Below are positions 8,822 to 18,386 of a DNA stretch of 64,000 nucleotides, in pieces. The stretch's first letter is position 1; every line of letters begins with the position of its first letter. Below the pieces are notes generated by a model. The model was not told the DNA's origin. It did not search any database and saw only the letters and a list, made by a program, of their open reading frames with translations. The stretch is taken from positions 248,001 to 312,000 of the forward strand of contig NZ_CP092109.1 in NCBI RefSeq assembly GCF_025263685.1. Direction: 5' to 3'. The position numbers and the translations under genes were made by a program. This DNA is from Geoalkalibacter halelectricus. GTDB lineage: Bacteria > Desulfobacterota > Desulfuromonadia > Desulfuromonadales > Geoalkalibacteraceae.

Positions 8822-9593
8822 CCAAACCCTCCGCGCGCAGTCGCTCGATATAGGGGCCGAAGCCGTCCTCGCCCAGCCAGTAGCGCACCATGTTGGTCAC
8901 CCCGCGCGCGGTGGCGGTGGCGCCGGAGATGCCGTCGACCTGAAAGCGCGCCTGGGGGCTATCGGGATCGACCCGGCCGCGCGCCACCTCGATGCGCGGC
9001 GTGCGGTCGTCGTCGAAGGCCTGTTTTCCCGACCAATTGGCCTGCCAGCGAGGGTTTTCGATTTCTCCGCCAAGACCGGGCGTTTCACCGTGGTCGTAAA
9101 TCGTCAACCCGGCAACCGTGGTCAGATCCGCCTCCAGGGCCAGATAGCCGTACATTGTCGCCCACAGCCCCTGACCACGCACCGGCAGAACCAGATAACG
9201 CGGCTCGCCGTTCTCGTGCACCCAGAACACCGGCGCCAGGCGCGAGCGGGTGCGCAGTCCGGCGGCATCCAAATCGGAAGGAATGTTGTAGCGCAGGTTC
9301 GCATCACGAGCGGCGCGCGCCTTGTCGAAGGTTTCCGGATCAAAGGCGTCGGTGTATTCACCGCTTTGCAGATCCACCAGGCGTGCCTCGACGCGCGCCT
9401 GCCAGACTTCGAACACATCCTCACCCGGCTTGGGCAGATCCACGGCGCTCAGCACGTTGCGATACATGATGCCCAGGGCGTCGCGCTCCTGTTTGGCGCG
9501 CAGCCCCGCGGCGGTGCCGGAGACCATCAGGGAACAGACGAAGCAGACCAGAAAGGCGACGAGGAAGGTGCGCCCCACGCTATCCTTGGCCAT
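8814..9593 (-). CDS. nqrC: Na+-NQR subunit C, covalent-FMN subunit
   Basis: 259 aa: one N-terminal membrane helix ([18 protein letters not shown]), then a periplasmic FMN-binding domain. The FMN attachment motif [12 protein letters not shown] is near residue 220; the Thr of SGAT carries FMN by a phosphoester bond made by the flavin transferase ApbE. No apbE is present in this window. It overlaps nqrB by 14 bases at its start and nqrD by 8 bases at its end. Confidence 0.94.
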   Translation of the reverse strand: MAKDSVGRTFLVAFLVCFVCSLMVSGTAAGLRAKQERDALGIMYRNVLSAVDLPKPGEDVFEVWQARVEARLVDLQSGEYTDAFDPETFDKARAARDANLRYNIPSDLDAAGLRTRSRLAPVFWVHENGEPRYLVLPVRGQGLWATMYGYLALEADLTTVAGLTIYDHGETPGLGGEIENPRWQANWSGKQAFDDDRTPRIEVARGRVDPDSPQARFQVDGISGATATARGVTNMVRYWLGEDGFGPYIERLRAEGLDG

Positions 9594-10740
9594 AACGCAA
9601 CCTCCTGCGGCGCATCTGGGTTTTGAGCACGAAGCGATCGATCACCGGCGCCAGCACGTTGCCGAACACGATGGCGAGCATGGTGCCCTCGGCGAAGGCC
9701 GGGTTGACAACGCGCACCAGAATGATCATGGCCCCCACCAGCAGGCCGTAGAACCATTTGCCGGCGTCGGTCATGGCCGAGGAAACCGGGTCCGTGGCCA
9801 TGAACACCAGCCCAAAGGCCAAGCTGCCGAGCACCAGGTGCCAGTGCGGCGGCACGGAGAATAGGGGATTCTCGGTGCTGCCTACCAGATACAGCAAGGT
9901 GGCAAGACCCAGGGCGCCGAGCAGCACCGCGCTCATGGTGCGCCAGGACGCCACCCCGGTAAACAGCAAAATGGCCGCCCCGACCAGACAGAGCAAGGCC
10001 GAGGTTTCGCCGGGCGATCCGGGGATCAGGCCCAGAAACGCCTGGCCCCAAGTGAAATGCGCCTGTACTTCGCCCAGTCCGCCCTCAGCGGCCAAGGCCA
10101 GAGGGGTGGCCGCCGAAATGCCGTCCACGGGCACGAAGGCATTGTCGGCGCTGAAATTGGCGGGATAGGCGAAAAAGATAAAGGCATAGGCGGTGAGGGC
10201 GGGATTCATGAAATTGCGGCCCGTCCCGCCGAAGATCTCCTTGCCCAGCACGATGCCGAAGCTCATGGCCAGGGCCGCCTGCCACAGGGGCACGGCGGGC
10301 GGCAGGATCAGGGCCAGAAGCAGACCGCTCACTCCCCAACCCTCGCTCATCTCCATACCGCGCACCGCGGCGAATAGGGCTTCCCAGAAAAAAGCCGCGG
10401 CCCAGCACACCAGCAGTACGGGCAAAAAATACAGCGCGCCGAGCAACAGATTGTCGCCCAGGTAGGCCGGGTCGTTGCCGACCCCGAGCAGCCGAAAGAC
10501 CTCCTCACGCCAGGTGAATAATTCGGTGATGCCCTGGGCCTGCATGGCCAGGTGCATCTGATAGCCGGTATTCCACATGGCAAAGAGCGCACAGGGCAGC
10601 AGCGCCAGCACCACCACCAACATGATGCGCTTGAGACTCAGGGCGTCGCGCACGTGGGGAGCGCTTCGCGTGCCCCCCCCGGGGGGTCGCCAGTAACCGC
10701 CCAGGGCACGTTTTATGGGAGCAAGCCGATCCGCGGCCAT
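9580..10740 (-). CDS. nqrB: Na+-NQR subunit B, quinone and FMN/riboflavin subunit
   Basis: 386-aa polytopic membrane subunit. The FMN attachment site reads DGISAATPL (about residue 210), fitting the D-x-x-S-x-A-T consensus with Ala in place of the common Gly. It is the subunit thought to carry the Na+ path and the quinone site. The ATG at 10740 overlaps the nqrA stop in a TGATG junction; a TTG one codon earlier is less likely. It belongs to the NqrB/RnfD family. The presence of a true NqrA and NqrF makes this NQR rather than RNF. Confidence 0.94.
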   Translation of the reverse strand: MAADRLAPIKRALGGYWRPPGGGTRSAPHVRDALSLKRIMLVVVLALLPCALFAMWNTGYQMHLAMQAQGITELFTWREEVFRLLGVGNDPAYLGDNLLLGALYFLPVLLVCWAAAFFWEALFAAVRGMEMSEGWGVSGLLLALILPPAVPLWQAALAMSFGIVLGKEIFGGTGRNFMNPALTAYAFIFFAYPANFSADNAFVPVDGISAATPLALAAEGGLGEVQAHFTWGQAFLGLIPGSPGETSALLCLVGAAILLFTGVASWRTMSAVLLGALGLATLLYLVGSTENPLFSVPPHWHLVLGSLAFGLVFMATDPVSSAMTDAGKWFYGLLVGAMIILVRVVNPAFAEGTMLAIVFGNVLAPVIDRFVLKTQMRRRRLRYGQG

Positions 10741-12086
10741 CAACCCTCCTTCTCGATTTCTTCCAGAACGGCCCGCAGTTGCGGACCGAAGTCATTTTTT
10801 CCGGGACAGACGAAACTGCACAGGGCCAGATCCTCCTCGGCCAACTCCAGGCAGCCGAGGGCCGCCGCCTCGTCGCTGTCGCCGACGGCGAGGGCGCGCA
10901 GCAAATAAGTGGCGGAAAAATCAAAGGGCAGGACCTGCTCGTAGGTGCCGATGGGATAAATGGCGCGCGGCCCGCCGCCCAGGCTCGTATCCAGGGGACG
11001 CGGCGTGCGGCGCGACAGGGCTCCGGCAAACAGGCGGCGCGCCGAAAAGGCGCCGAAACCGGGGCGCAGCCATCCCAAGGGGGGCGACTGGGACGCGGCT
11101 TCGGGCAGCGCGCAGACTTGTTGGTGGTAGCGCCCCAGAAACGCCAGGGCATCACGCGCGGCATGACCGCTCAGGGGCGAGCCGGAGACGATGCGCTGCG
11201 CACCCTCGTGCAACTCGTCGCGCAGCAGATCACCGAGATGGGCGCCCGCCAGGGTGCGCACCAGGCGCGGGCGGCGCATGCCCGGGCCGCCCAGGGCGAC
11301 GACCCGCTCGTTGAGCAGGGCACCAGAAGTGAACAGATGGCCGACGGCGATAACGTCCTGATAGCCGATGTGCCAAGCGCTGCGCTCCAGGTGCGCCGGA
11401 TGCAGGTGATGGATGTGGGTTCCGGGCAGGCCGGCCGGATGGGGACCGGCGAAGGCCACCGCCTCGGCGCGGCCGGCCAGAGGCAGATCGGCGCCTGGCG
11501 CCTGACAGACATAGAGGGGCCCTGAGCTCAGATGCCCGAGCACGCGCAGACCGTCGGCAAACTCCTGGCGGCGCTCGCCGATAACCACCTGGGGATCGGC
11601 GGCGAGGGGATCGGTGGCCATGGCCGTGACAAACACAGCGGCGGGCTGCTCCTCGGGATCGGGCACCGCGTTGAAGGGCCGCCGGCGCAGCGCCGTCCAC
11701 AGACCCGAGGCGAGCAGGTTCTCGACCACCTCGGCGCGGGAGAGACCCTCCAGCCGCCCTTGGGGATAGGACTCAAAGCGGGGCTCATCCTCGCCTTCCA
11801 CGGCAATTTCCACCCCCAGCAGCACACGCTTGGGGCCACGGTGGATGGTAGTGACGCGCCCGGAAACGGGAGCGGGGTAATGCACGCGGGGCCAACGCTT
11901 GTCGGTGAACAACGCCTGGCCGGCACGCACCGAGTCGCCCTCGGCCACGTCCATGGCGGGCTTGATGCCGGGATAATCGGGGCCGAGGACCGCCACCCGG
12001 CGCACGAAGGGTCCGGAGTCGATGACCTGCTCGGGGGCGCCGGCGAGGGGGATGTCGAGTCCACGGCGGATGCGAATCGTTTTCAT
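10740..12086 (-). CDS. nqrA: Na+-NQR subunit A
   Basis: 448-aa peripheral subunit, first gene of the nqr operon. It begins MKTIRIRRGLDIPLAGAPEQ, typical of NqrA, and contains HYPAPVSGRV (lipoyl-like domain) and VVALGGPGMRRPRLVRTLAGA. The ATG at 12086 lacks a strong Shine-Dalgarno sequence. No promoter was found in the 56 bases to the ferritin-like gene upstream, so nqr may be read from the promoter at 12651-12678. Confidence 0.94.
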   Translation of the reverse strand: MKTIRIRRGLDIPLAGAPEQVIDSGPFVRRVAVLGPDYPGIKPAMDVAEGDSVRAGQALFTDKRWPRVHYPAPVSGRVTTIHRGPKRVLLGVEIAVEGEDEPRFESYPQGRLEGLSRAEVVENLLASGLWTALRRRPFNAVPDPEEQPAAVFVTAMATDPLAADPQVVIGERRQEFADGLRVLGHLSSGPLYVCQAPGADLPLAGRAEAVAFAGPHPAGLPGTHIHHLHPAHLERSAWHIGYQDVIAVGHLFTSGALLNERVVALGGPGMRRPRLVRTLAGAHLGDLLRDELHEGAQRIVSGSPLSGHAARDALAFLGRYHQQVCALPEAASQSPPLGWLRPGFGAFSARRLFAGALSRRTPRPLDTSLGGGPRAIYPIGTYEQVLPFDFSATYLLRALAVGDSDEAAALGCLELAEEDLALCSFVCPGKNDFGPQLRAVLEEIEKEG

Positions 12087-12142
12087 GGCAAATCTACGGG
12101 TTGGAGGGACAAAATGAACGACCAGAGCATCGCGATCAGGCC

Positions 12143-12598
12143 TTAGATGTCCAGCAGGCCCAGAGCGCTGCGGATCAGTTTCTGCTTTTCCTTCATCTCC
12201 TTGAGCAGCAGGCTGCTGAACAGATCCCGGACGTCGGCCGAAGTGCTGCGATCGACCATTTCCTGATAGAGTTCAAGCAGTTTGGCGTCGTTCTCAACGG
12301 CCAGATCGAGCACGTCGTCGAAGGTCGGGTCGCGCTCCACATCCACCCGGGCCAGGGGCGCGAAAATATCCTTGTCATGGGCGTACTTGAACCAGCTCGA
12401 CAGAAGTTGCGGGGAACACTCGGTTTTATAGCTCAAGACATTTCTGGCCAGGCTTTCCTCGTGACACACGATGTAATCAAGCAGCATGCGCACCCGCGGA
12501 TTGCTGGCGCGCTCGCGCAGTTTGCGGAACATCGCGCCGGCTTCCTGGTGGAAAAGCCCGACATGGTCCAGAACATCGCTGGTCTGCTCAAATCGCAT
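12143..12598 (-). CDS. Ferritin-like four-helix protein between nqr and nuo
   Basis: 151 aa, no signal peptide. It is all-helical in appearance, with regularly spaced Glu/His (FHQEAG, CHEESLARNVL, LAVENDAKLLELYQEMVD, LLKEMKEKQKLIRSALG), as in rubrerythrin-type or bacterioferritin-like domains. The full set of diiron ligands cannot be assigned with certainty, so iron binding is inference. The ATG at 12598 follows a GGGGAGAG ribosome binding site. It is co-oriented with nqrA (56-bp gap) and likely heads the nqr transcript. A role in protecting or maturing the Fe-S complexes on either side is plausible but unproved. Confidence 0.6.
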   Translation of the reverse strand: MRFEQTSDVLDHVGLFHQEAGAMFRKLRERASNPRVRMLLDYIVCHEESLARNVLSYKTECSPQLLSSWFKYAHDKDIFAPLARVDVERDPTFDDVLDLAVENDAKLLELYQEMVDRSTSADVRDLFSSLLLKEMKEKQKLIRSALGLLDI

Positions 12599-12650
12599 GC
12601 ATTCTCTCCCCCATTGGCGATCGCCCCAATCGGGCGCGTATCGGCTAACA

Positions 12651-12678
12651 AGTATAGCCAGAGATAAAGGCATGTCCA
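12651..12678 (-). promoter_or_regulatory. Sigma70-type promoter for the ferritin-like gene (and possibly nqr)
   Basis: Reading on the minus strand: TGGACA at 12678-12673, a 16-base spacer, and TATACT at 12656-12651. Each box differs from consensus at one position. The start of transcription would lie near 12645, about 45 bases upstream of the ATG at 12598. No other promoter was found before nqrA. Confidence 0.55.
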
Positions 12679-12711
12679 CCCGGGTCCGGCGAGAAGGACG
12701 CCCTGCGCCCC

Positions 12712-14127
12712 TCAGGGGATCAACGCGGCGATGACCCCGAGCAGCGGACCCGGAAGGATACCGAGAATCAGGGTCGCCGCCAAGCAAAATGCGATGACGA
12801 AACTTTCCTCCCCGCGGGCGGGACTCAACCCTGCCTCCTCCGCGTCTGGCGAGAACAAAACGATCACCACGCGCAGGTAGTAATAGACCGAGATCAGGGA
12901 AGCGACCACCCCCACCACGACCAGCAGCACCAAACCAGCTTCGAGGGCGGCGACGAAGATGACGAACTTGCCCATGAAACCCGCCGTCGGCGGAATGCCC
13001 GCCAGCGCCAGGAGAAACACCGCCAGGGCCGCGCCGCGCAGGGGATGGCGCAGACCGAGACCGCGATAATCCTCCAGCGCCTGGGCTTCGCCCGCAGCGC
13101 TGGAAAAGGAGGCGATGACGGCAAAAACGCCCAGACTCATCACCACATAGGCGGTGAGATAAAAAATCAGCGCGCCTGACCCGGCGCCGCCCTCGGCCAT
13201 AAGCGCCAGCAGCAGATATCCCATCTGGACCACCGCCGCATAGGCGAGCAGGCGCTTGAGGTTGTCCTGGCGCAGGGCGCACAGGGTGCCGACCAGCAGC
13301 GAGAGCGCGCACAGCACCCCCAACAGCGGCCGCAGCTCCGCCCATCCCGATTCGAGACCCGCTCCCAGCGTCACCAGAACGGCCAGCACCGCGCCCTTAG
13401 AGCCGGTGGCGAGCAGGCCGGTGACGGGCACCGGGGCGCCTTGATAGACGTCGGGGGTCCACAGGTGAAAGGGAACCAGGGAAAGCTTAAAGCCCAGGGC
13501 CACCAGCAGCATGCCCCAGCCGAGCAGCGCCAGAGGACGCAGGCCGCCCTGCGGATCAAGCCCGGCCAGGGCCTCGGGCAGCAAAAAGGTGCCCGAGGAG
13601 GTGTAGATCAGGGCGATGCCGAAGGCCAGAAACCCGGTCGCCACCGCGCCCAGAACCAGATATTTGAGAGCCGCCTCGGCGCCGCGCTCCTCCCGGCGGT
13701 GAAAGGCGATGAGGATATAGAGCACCAGGGTGAAGGCCTCCAGGCCGAGAAACAGCCCGACCAGGGAGATGGCGCTGGACAGCAGGGCCATCCCCGCTGC
13801 TGCGAACAGTACCAGGGCGCTGTACTCGCCCGCGGAAAAACGCCGCTCCCGGCCGTAACGAAGTGATATGAGCAGGGTGAGGGCGGCGACCAGGGACCAG
13901 AGCAGGGTGAAATAGCGCGCATAGGGGCCGGCGGAGAATAAGGCGCTGATCTCCTCGGTGGGCGGCTCGAGGACACCGGCGACCAACGCGGCGCTCAGGG
14001 CCGCCAGGCAGCCCAGCCCCATGAGCGCCTGCCGGCGCGGCCACCAGGCACCGGCCAAAAGCAGGGCCGCCGAGCTTAGGGCAAGAATCAGGATCGGGCT
14101 AAGAGCGATGAGGTCGTTCCAGGTCAT
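12712..14127 (-). CDS. nuoN: NADH-quinone oxidoreductase (complex I) subunit N
   Basis: 471-aa antiporter-like membrane subunit, last gene of the nuo operon. It begins MTWNDLIALSPILILALSS and has about 14 hydrophobic segments. The proton-channel motifs include KLSLVPFHLWTPDVYQGAP and the conserved loop LKRLLAYAAVVQMGYLL. The ATG at 14127 overlaps the nuoM stop (ATGA). Upstream open codons are antisense-type sequence and are excluded. Confidence 0.95.
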   Translation of the reverse strand: MTWNDLIALSPILILALSSAALLLAGAWWPRRQALMGLGCLAALSAALVAGVLEPPTEEISALFSAGPYARYFTLLWSLVAALTLLISLRYGRERRFSAGEYSALVLFAAAGMALLSSAISLVGLFLGLEAFTLVLYILIAFHRREERGAEAALKYLVLGAVATGFLAFGIALIYTSSGTFLLPEALAGLDPQGGLRPLALLGWGMLLVALGFKLSLVPFHLWTPDVYQGAPVPVTGLLATGSKGAVLAVLVTLGAGLESGWAELRPLLGVLCALSLLVGTLCALRQDNLKRLLAYAAVVQMGYLLLALMAEGGAGSGALIFYLTAYVVMSLGVFAVIASFSSAAGEAQALEDYRGLGLRHPLRGAALAVFLLALAGIPPTAGFMGKFVIFVAALEAGLVLLVVVGVVASLISVYYYLRVVIVLFSPDAEEAGLSPARGEESFVIAFCLAATLILGILPGPLLGVIAALIP

Positions 14128-15629
14128 GGCACCCCTCCCGGCCCGGGGCCAAGGGGCACCTGCCCGAGCAGATCCGCCACCGGCGCTTGTAGGGGTTGCA
14201 GCAGGGGCGCGGGATAGAGCCCGATCCAAAGGGCGGCCAGCGCCAAGGCGACGAGCACCACCCCTTCGCGCACATCGAGATCGGGCCAGAAATCGCGGCG
14301 GCGCGGCGGTCCCCAGAGCACTGCCTGGACCAAGCGCAGCATATAGGCGGCGGCGAACACCACCCCGACGAAGGCCGCCGCTCCCCACCAGGGGCGCGTC
14401 TGAAAAGCGCCGATGAGAATCATAATCTCGCCGACGAAATTATTGAGCCCCGGGAGTCCCAGGGCGGCCAGGCAAAACAGCAGGAAGAAAAAGCCCAGGC
14501 GCGGCACCCGACCCCAGAGTCCGCCCAGTTCGTCGAGGCGGCGGGTATGGGCGCGTTCATCGATCATGCCCACCAGGGCGAACAGGGCCGCGGTGGTGAT
14601 GCCGTGGCTGAGCAACTGCAGGATGCTGCCTTCCAGCGCGGTCTGATTCCAGGCCGCCAACCCGAGGACGACAAAACCCATGTGCGCCACCGACGCGTAA
14701 GCCACCAGCCGCTTGGCATCGGTCTGCACGTAGGCGATCCAGGCGGCATAGAAAATCCCCACCAGGGCCGGCACGGCCAGCCACGGCAGGCTGGCCGCCG
14801 CGGCGTTGGGAAACAGGGGCAGGCCGAAACGCAGCAGGCCGTAGACGCCGGTCTTGAGCAGCAGCCCGGCCAGAATCACCGAGCCGGCGGTGGGCGCTTC
14901 GGTGTGGGCGTCGGGCAGCCAGGTGTGCAGGGGCAATAGCGGCACCTTGAGGGCGAAGGCGAGCAGGAAGGCCGCGTAGAGCCAGGGCTCGACCCGCGCC
15001 GGAAGCGCCGTGCCGCGCAGGGCCTCCAGGGCGAAGCTCGGCGCGCCGCCCGCTTCGACATGCACCAGATGCAGGCCGATGATGGCGATCAGCATGAGCA
15101 GGCTGCCGGCCAGGGTGAAGAGAAAGAACTTGACGGCGGCAGGCGCGCGCCCCGCATGGCCCCAGATGCCGATGAGAAACAGCATGGGAATGAGCATCAG
15201 CTCCCAGAACAAGTAGAACAGCACCAGGTCCAGGGCGAGAAACACGCCGAGGATGCCCGCCTCCATGCCGAGCAACAGGGCGAAATAGGCCGCACTGAAC
15301 CGCGTGACGCGCCAGGAAACCAGGACCGCCACCACCATGAGAAACCCGGTCAACAGCACCAGCAGCAGGGAAATGCCGTCCAGGCCCAGGGTGTAGCGGA
15401 TACCCAGAGGCGCGATCCAGGCGTGATCCTCGTACAGCAGCCACCCGGCGCCGCCCTGGCGAAAGGCGGCAAACAGCCCCGCCGTCAGGGTGAACACCCC
15501 CCAACTGGTCGCCAGGGCCAGCCAGCGGCACAAGGCCGCGCTGTGCCAGGAAAGCAGGCACAACAGGGCCCCCACCAAAGGCAGAAAAACCAGAATCGTC
15601 AACCAGGGGATGGAGGTCATATCGGTCAT
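14124..15629 (-). CDS. nuoM: Complex I subunit M
   Basis: 501-aa antiporter-like proton-pumping subunit. Typical features are GLDGISLLLVLLTGFL, FFLFTLAGSLLMLIAI, KVPLLPLHTWLPDAHTEAP (key Lys and the channel Pro/His region) and KRLVAYASVAHMGFV. Start ATG at 15629, 7 bases after the nuoL stop; an ATG three codons later is also possible. Confidence 0.95.
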   Translation of the reverse strand: MTDMTSIPWLTILVFLPLVGALLCLLSWHSAALCRWLALATSWGVFTLTAGLFAAFRQGGAGWLLYEDHAWIAPLGIRYTLGLDGISLLLVLLTGFLMVVAVLVSWRVTRFSAAYFALLLGMEAGILGVFLALDLVLFYLFWELMLIPMLFLIGIWGHAGRAPAAVKFFLFTLAGSLLMLIAIIGLHLVHVEAGGAPSFALEALRGTALPARVEPWLYAAFLLAFALKVPLLPLHTWLPDAHTEAPTAGSVILAGLLLKTGVYGLLRFGLPLFPNAAAASLPWLAVPALVGIFYAAWIAYVQTDAKRLVAYASVAHMGFVVLGLAAWNQTALEGSILQLLSHGITTAALFALVGMIDERAHTRRLDELGGLWGRVPRLGFFFLLFCLAALGLPGLNNFVGEIMILIGAFQTRPWWGAAAFVGVVFAAAYMLRLVQAVLWGPPRRRDFWPDLDVREGVVLVALALAALWIGLYPAPLLQPLQAPVADLLGQVPLGPGPGGVP

Positions 15630-15636
15630 GATGGGA

Positions 15637-17499
15637 TCACCAGGCCCGGATCAGCAGATATATCAGGATGGCCGCCGCGCCGCCGGCCAGGCTATAGAGA
15701 TAGGTGCTGAGGCGCCCCGTGGTCCAGCGGCGCAGCAACTCGCCCCCGGCCAGGCACAAGCGGCCCGTTCCCTCCACGGCGCCGTCGATCAGGCGGCGGT
15801 CGCCCCAGAGCCACAAGACTTCACCCACCCACTGAAAGGGGCGCACCACCAGTCGCGCCACCAGATCGTCGACCCGCCAGGCGCGCAGGAGAAAATCGCC
15901 GAACCTACCGCTGGGCGAGCGCAGTTCGTAGCGCAGGCGCAGATGCACCAGGGCCCAGCCGAGGGCAAAGAGCGCCGTGGCCAGCAGCAGCAAAAACCAT
16001 TCGACGGCCAGCCCCACGTGCAGGGTCGCCCCGGCCAGGTCACCGAGAAACATCGTCAGCCGCTCGGTACCGCCGAACAGAGGCGGCAGATTGAGCAACC
16101 CGCCCAGAAGCCCGGCCAGGGCCAGGGGCGGCAGGGTCCAGCGCATCGTATCGGGCAGATAGGGGCTCTTGGTGCGACGGTCGCGCGGCTCACCGAGAAA
16201 CACCAGGTAGAGCAGGCGAAACGCGTAAATGGAGGTCAGCAGGGCGGTCAGACTGCTCAGGGCCCAGGTCGTCCAATAAAAGGGGGTGGCGCGCGCGAAA
16301 TCCGCCAGCAGAATGCCGTCCTTGGAGAAAAACCCGCCGGTCAGGGGCGCTCCGGCCAGGCACAGCACCCCGATCAGAAACATCCAGAACAGAAAAGGCG
16401 ACTCCTTGCGCATCCCGCCCAACCTGGTGAGGTCGTTTTCCCCGGCGGCCAGGTGAATGACGCAGCCGGCGGCCAAAAACAGCAGCGCCTTGAAAAAGGC
16501 ATGGGTGAGCAGGTGAAAGAGGGCCGCCGAAACGCTGCCCACCCCAACCGCGAGCATCATGAAACCGACCTGGCTCATGGTCGAGAACGCCAGAACCCGC
16601 TTGATGTCCGTCTGCACCAGGGCGCAACTGGCCGCGTAAAGGGCGGTGAGAGCCCCGACCAGGGCGATGCACGCCAGCCCCGTGGGCGAGAGCGATATCA
16701 GGGGAAAGAGCCGGCACAACAGATAGACCCCGGCCGTGACCATGGTCGCCGCATGAATCAGAGCCGACACCGGCGTCGGCCCGGCCATGGCGTCGGGCAG
16801 CCAGGTCATAAGCGGCAGCTGCGCCGACTTGCCGCAGGCGCCGCCCAGCAGCAGCAGGGTCAAGAGCAGCAGAGTACCGCTGTCGAGGAGCGGTGCCTGG
16901 GCGTTGATGGAGCTGATGCTCAGGGTGCCGAACAAGGAGAACAACCACAGCAGGGCGATGCCCAGAAAAACATCGCCGACCCGCGTGACGAGAAAGGCCT
17001 TGCGTCCGGCGGCGGCGTTTTGCGTCTTGGCGTACCAGAAGCCGATGAGCGCGTAGGAACACAGCCCCACGCCCTCCCAGCCGAGAAACAGCAGCAGCAG
17101 ATTGTCCGCCAGCACGATGAGGAGCATGGCGAAGACAAACAGATTGAGCAGGGTGAAAAAGCGTGCCGTGTCGACCTCTTCCTCCATGTATCCCGCGGCG
17201 TAGAGATGGATCAGGGTAGACACCGCCGTCACCATCAGGGTCATGGAGGCCGAGAGGGGATCAAAGAGAATCTCCACTGGCACCTGCAAGCTGCCGCTGT
17301 CAAGCCAGGTAAACAGGGTCGCGCGGGTGCCGGTGCCCGCCGCCAGGGGCCAGAGCACCAGGGTCAGGACACAGCTTGCCGCCACCGCCCCCACCGCGAT
17401 GCCGGCGCGCAGGGCGCGCGGCAGCAGCCCGCCGAGCAGGCCGTTGACCAGGGCCCCGGCGAGGGGCAGCGCCGGTATCAGAAACAGCAAAACGTCCAT
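15637..17499 (-). CDS. nuoL: Complex I subunit L
   Basis: 620 aa, the distal proton-pumping subunit with the long lateral helix. Motifs: FFTLLNLFVFAMLLIVLADN, LPDAMAGPTPVSALIHAATM and KRVLAFSTMSQVGFMMLA. The C-terminus has the amphipathic helix and a last membrane segment (AGGAAAILIYLLI). Two bases separate it from nuoK. The plus strand opposite is open for about 680 codons, which is a GC-bias shadow. Confidence 0.95.
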   Translation of the reverse strand: MDVLLFLIPALPLAGALVNGLLGGLLPRALRAGIAVGAVAASCVLTLVLWPLAAGTGTRATLFTWLDSGSLQVPVEILFDPLSASMTLMVTAVSTLIHLYAAGYMEEEVDTARFFTLLNLFVFAMLLIVLADNLLLLFLGWEGVGLCSYALIGFWYAKTQNAAAGRKAFLVTRVGDVFLGIALLWLFSLFGTLSISSINAQAPLLDSGTLLLLTLLLLGGACGKSAQLPLMTWLPDAMAGPTPVSALIHAATMVTAGVYLLCRLFPLISLSPTGLACIALVGALTALYAASCALVQTDIKRVLAFSTMSQVGFMMLAVGVGSVSAALFHLLTHAFFKALLFLAAGCVIHLAAGENDLTRLGGMRKESPFLFWMFLIGVLCLAGAPLTGGFFSKDGILLADFARATPFYWTTWALSSLTALLTSIYAFRLLYLVFLGEPRDRRTKSPYLPDTMRWTLPPLALAGLLGGLLNLPPLFGGTERLTMFLGDLAGATLHVGLAVEWFLLLLATALFALGWALVHLRLRYELRSPSGRFGDFLLRAWRVDDLVARLVVRPFQWVGEVLWLWGDRRLIDGAVEGTGRLCLAGGELLRRWTTGRLSTYLYSLAGGAAAILIYLLIRAW

Positions 17500-17501
17500 G
17501 A

Positions 17502-17807
17502 TCAGCCTTTCATCCCGGCATAGGCATCGGCCTCAAGGGTCGCCTTGCGGCGCCGCAGGTAGACCACCAGGGCCAGGGCAATGGCGACTTCCGCCGAGGT
17601 GACGGCCATGAGGAAAATCACGAAGATCTGCCCGTCGACCTTCTGCCACAGGGCCGAGGCGCCCACCAGGGTCAGCCCCACGGCGTTGAGCATGATCTCG
17701 AAGCCGATCAGAATCCTGATCAGGTTGCGCTGCGCCAGCACGCAGGCCAGCCCCATGACGAACATGGCGGCCGAGATGGCGAGGATGTGGGTCATGGGCA
17801 CGATCAT
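17502..17807 (-). CDS. nuoK: Complex I subunit K
   Basis: 101 aa, three membrane helices. The conserved Glu residues for proton transfer are in GFEIMLNAVGL and SAEVAIALALVVYLRR. It starts within the nuoJ stop (ATGA, 17807-17804). Confidence 0.95.
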   Translation of the reverse strand: MIVPMTHILAISAAMFVMGLACVLAQRNLIRILIGFEIMLNAVGLTLVGASALWQKVDGQIFVIFLMAVTSAEVAIALALVVYLRRRKATLEADAYAGMKG

Positions 17808-18322
17808 GGCTCAGCCTCCTCGCCGGCACGGCGCAGGGCGCCCTTGCCGAGGTAGTAGGCACCCACCGCCGCATAGAGCAGCTGAAAGGAGATTACCTGC
17901 ACCGCCAGGGCGTAGTGCTCGAAAAGCGCGACGCCGAAGGCGCGCGGCGACACCCAGAAGGCCGGCACCTCGCGCGGCGGGGCCGCCAGGGCGATCAGGG
18001 CCAGGGTACAGCCGAGAATCACCAGGGACAGACCCACCACCGGTCCCCAGCGCCGCCAGCCCGGCCCTTGGGTCTCGGGGCTGTCGGGCGCCAGCTCGAA
18101 CATCATGATGACAAACAAAAACAGCACCATGATCCCCCCGGCGTAGATAATCACCTCCCAGGCCGCCACCAGGGGCGCACCGAGCAGGTAGAACATGAGC
18201 GCCAGGGCGAACAGGGCCTGGACCAGGTAGACCACGGCATGCACCGGATTGCGCCGGGTGATGCACAGGGCGGTGGCCGCCAGGGCGTTGAAGCCGAGAA
18301 TGTAGAAAATGATGGAAGCCAT
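17804..18322 (-). CDS. nuoJ: Complex I subunit J
   Basis: 172-aa membrane subunit. Start ATG at 18322 (MASIIFYILGFNALAATALC). The conserved EVIIYAGGIMVLFLFVIMM segment carries the pi-bulge helix. The upstream 60 bases are the inverted repeat at 18332-18381 and are not coding. Confidence 0.94.
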   Translation of the reverse strand: MASIIFYILGFNALAATALCITRRNPVHAVVYLVQALFALALMFYLLGAPLVAAWEVIIYAGGIMVLFLFVIMMFELAPDSPETQGPGWRRWGPVVGLSLVILGCTLALIALAAPPREVPAFWVSPRAFGVALFEHYALAVQVISFQLLYAAVGAYYLGKGALRRAGEEAEP

Positions 18323-18331
18323 AAAATTCCC

Positions 18332-18381
18332 CCGTAGGGGCGCACCGACGTGCGCCCAGGGCGGACGCAGTCCGCCCCTAC
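18332..18381. repeat. GTAGGGGCG...CGCCCCTAC repeat, copy 1 (nuoI-nuoJ gap)
   Basis: About 50 bp made of two adjacent hairpins: GGGCGCACC-GACGT-GCGCCC, then GGGCGGACGCAGTCCGCCC, with ends GTAGGGGCG and CGCCCCTAC forming an outer inverted repeat. A near-identical copy in the opposite orientation is at 22413-22461 in the same operon; the two differ by one substitution and one base of length. It fills most of the only gap between nuoI and nuoJ. Confidence 0.88.
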
Positions 18382-18386
18382 ACATT

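Noticed and set aside
15490-17523. Plus-strand open frame of about 680 codons opposite nuoL
   Set aside because: High GC and codon bias leave antisense frames open. The predicted protein is Gln/Gly/Arg-rich and low complexity, while nuoL on the other strand is a clear, full-length match. Similar shadows oppose purA, pepA, nuoG, the GGDEF-EAL genes and the chemoreceptors.
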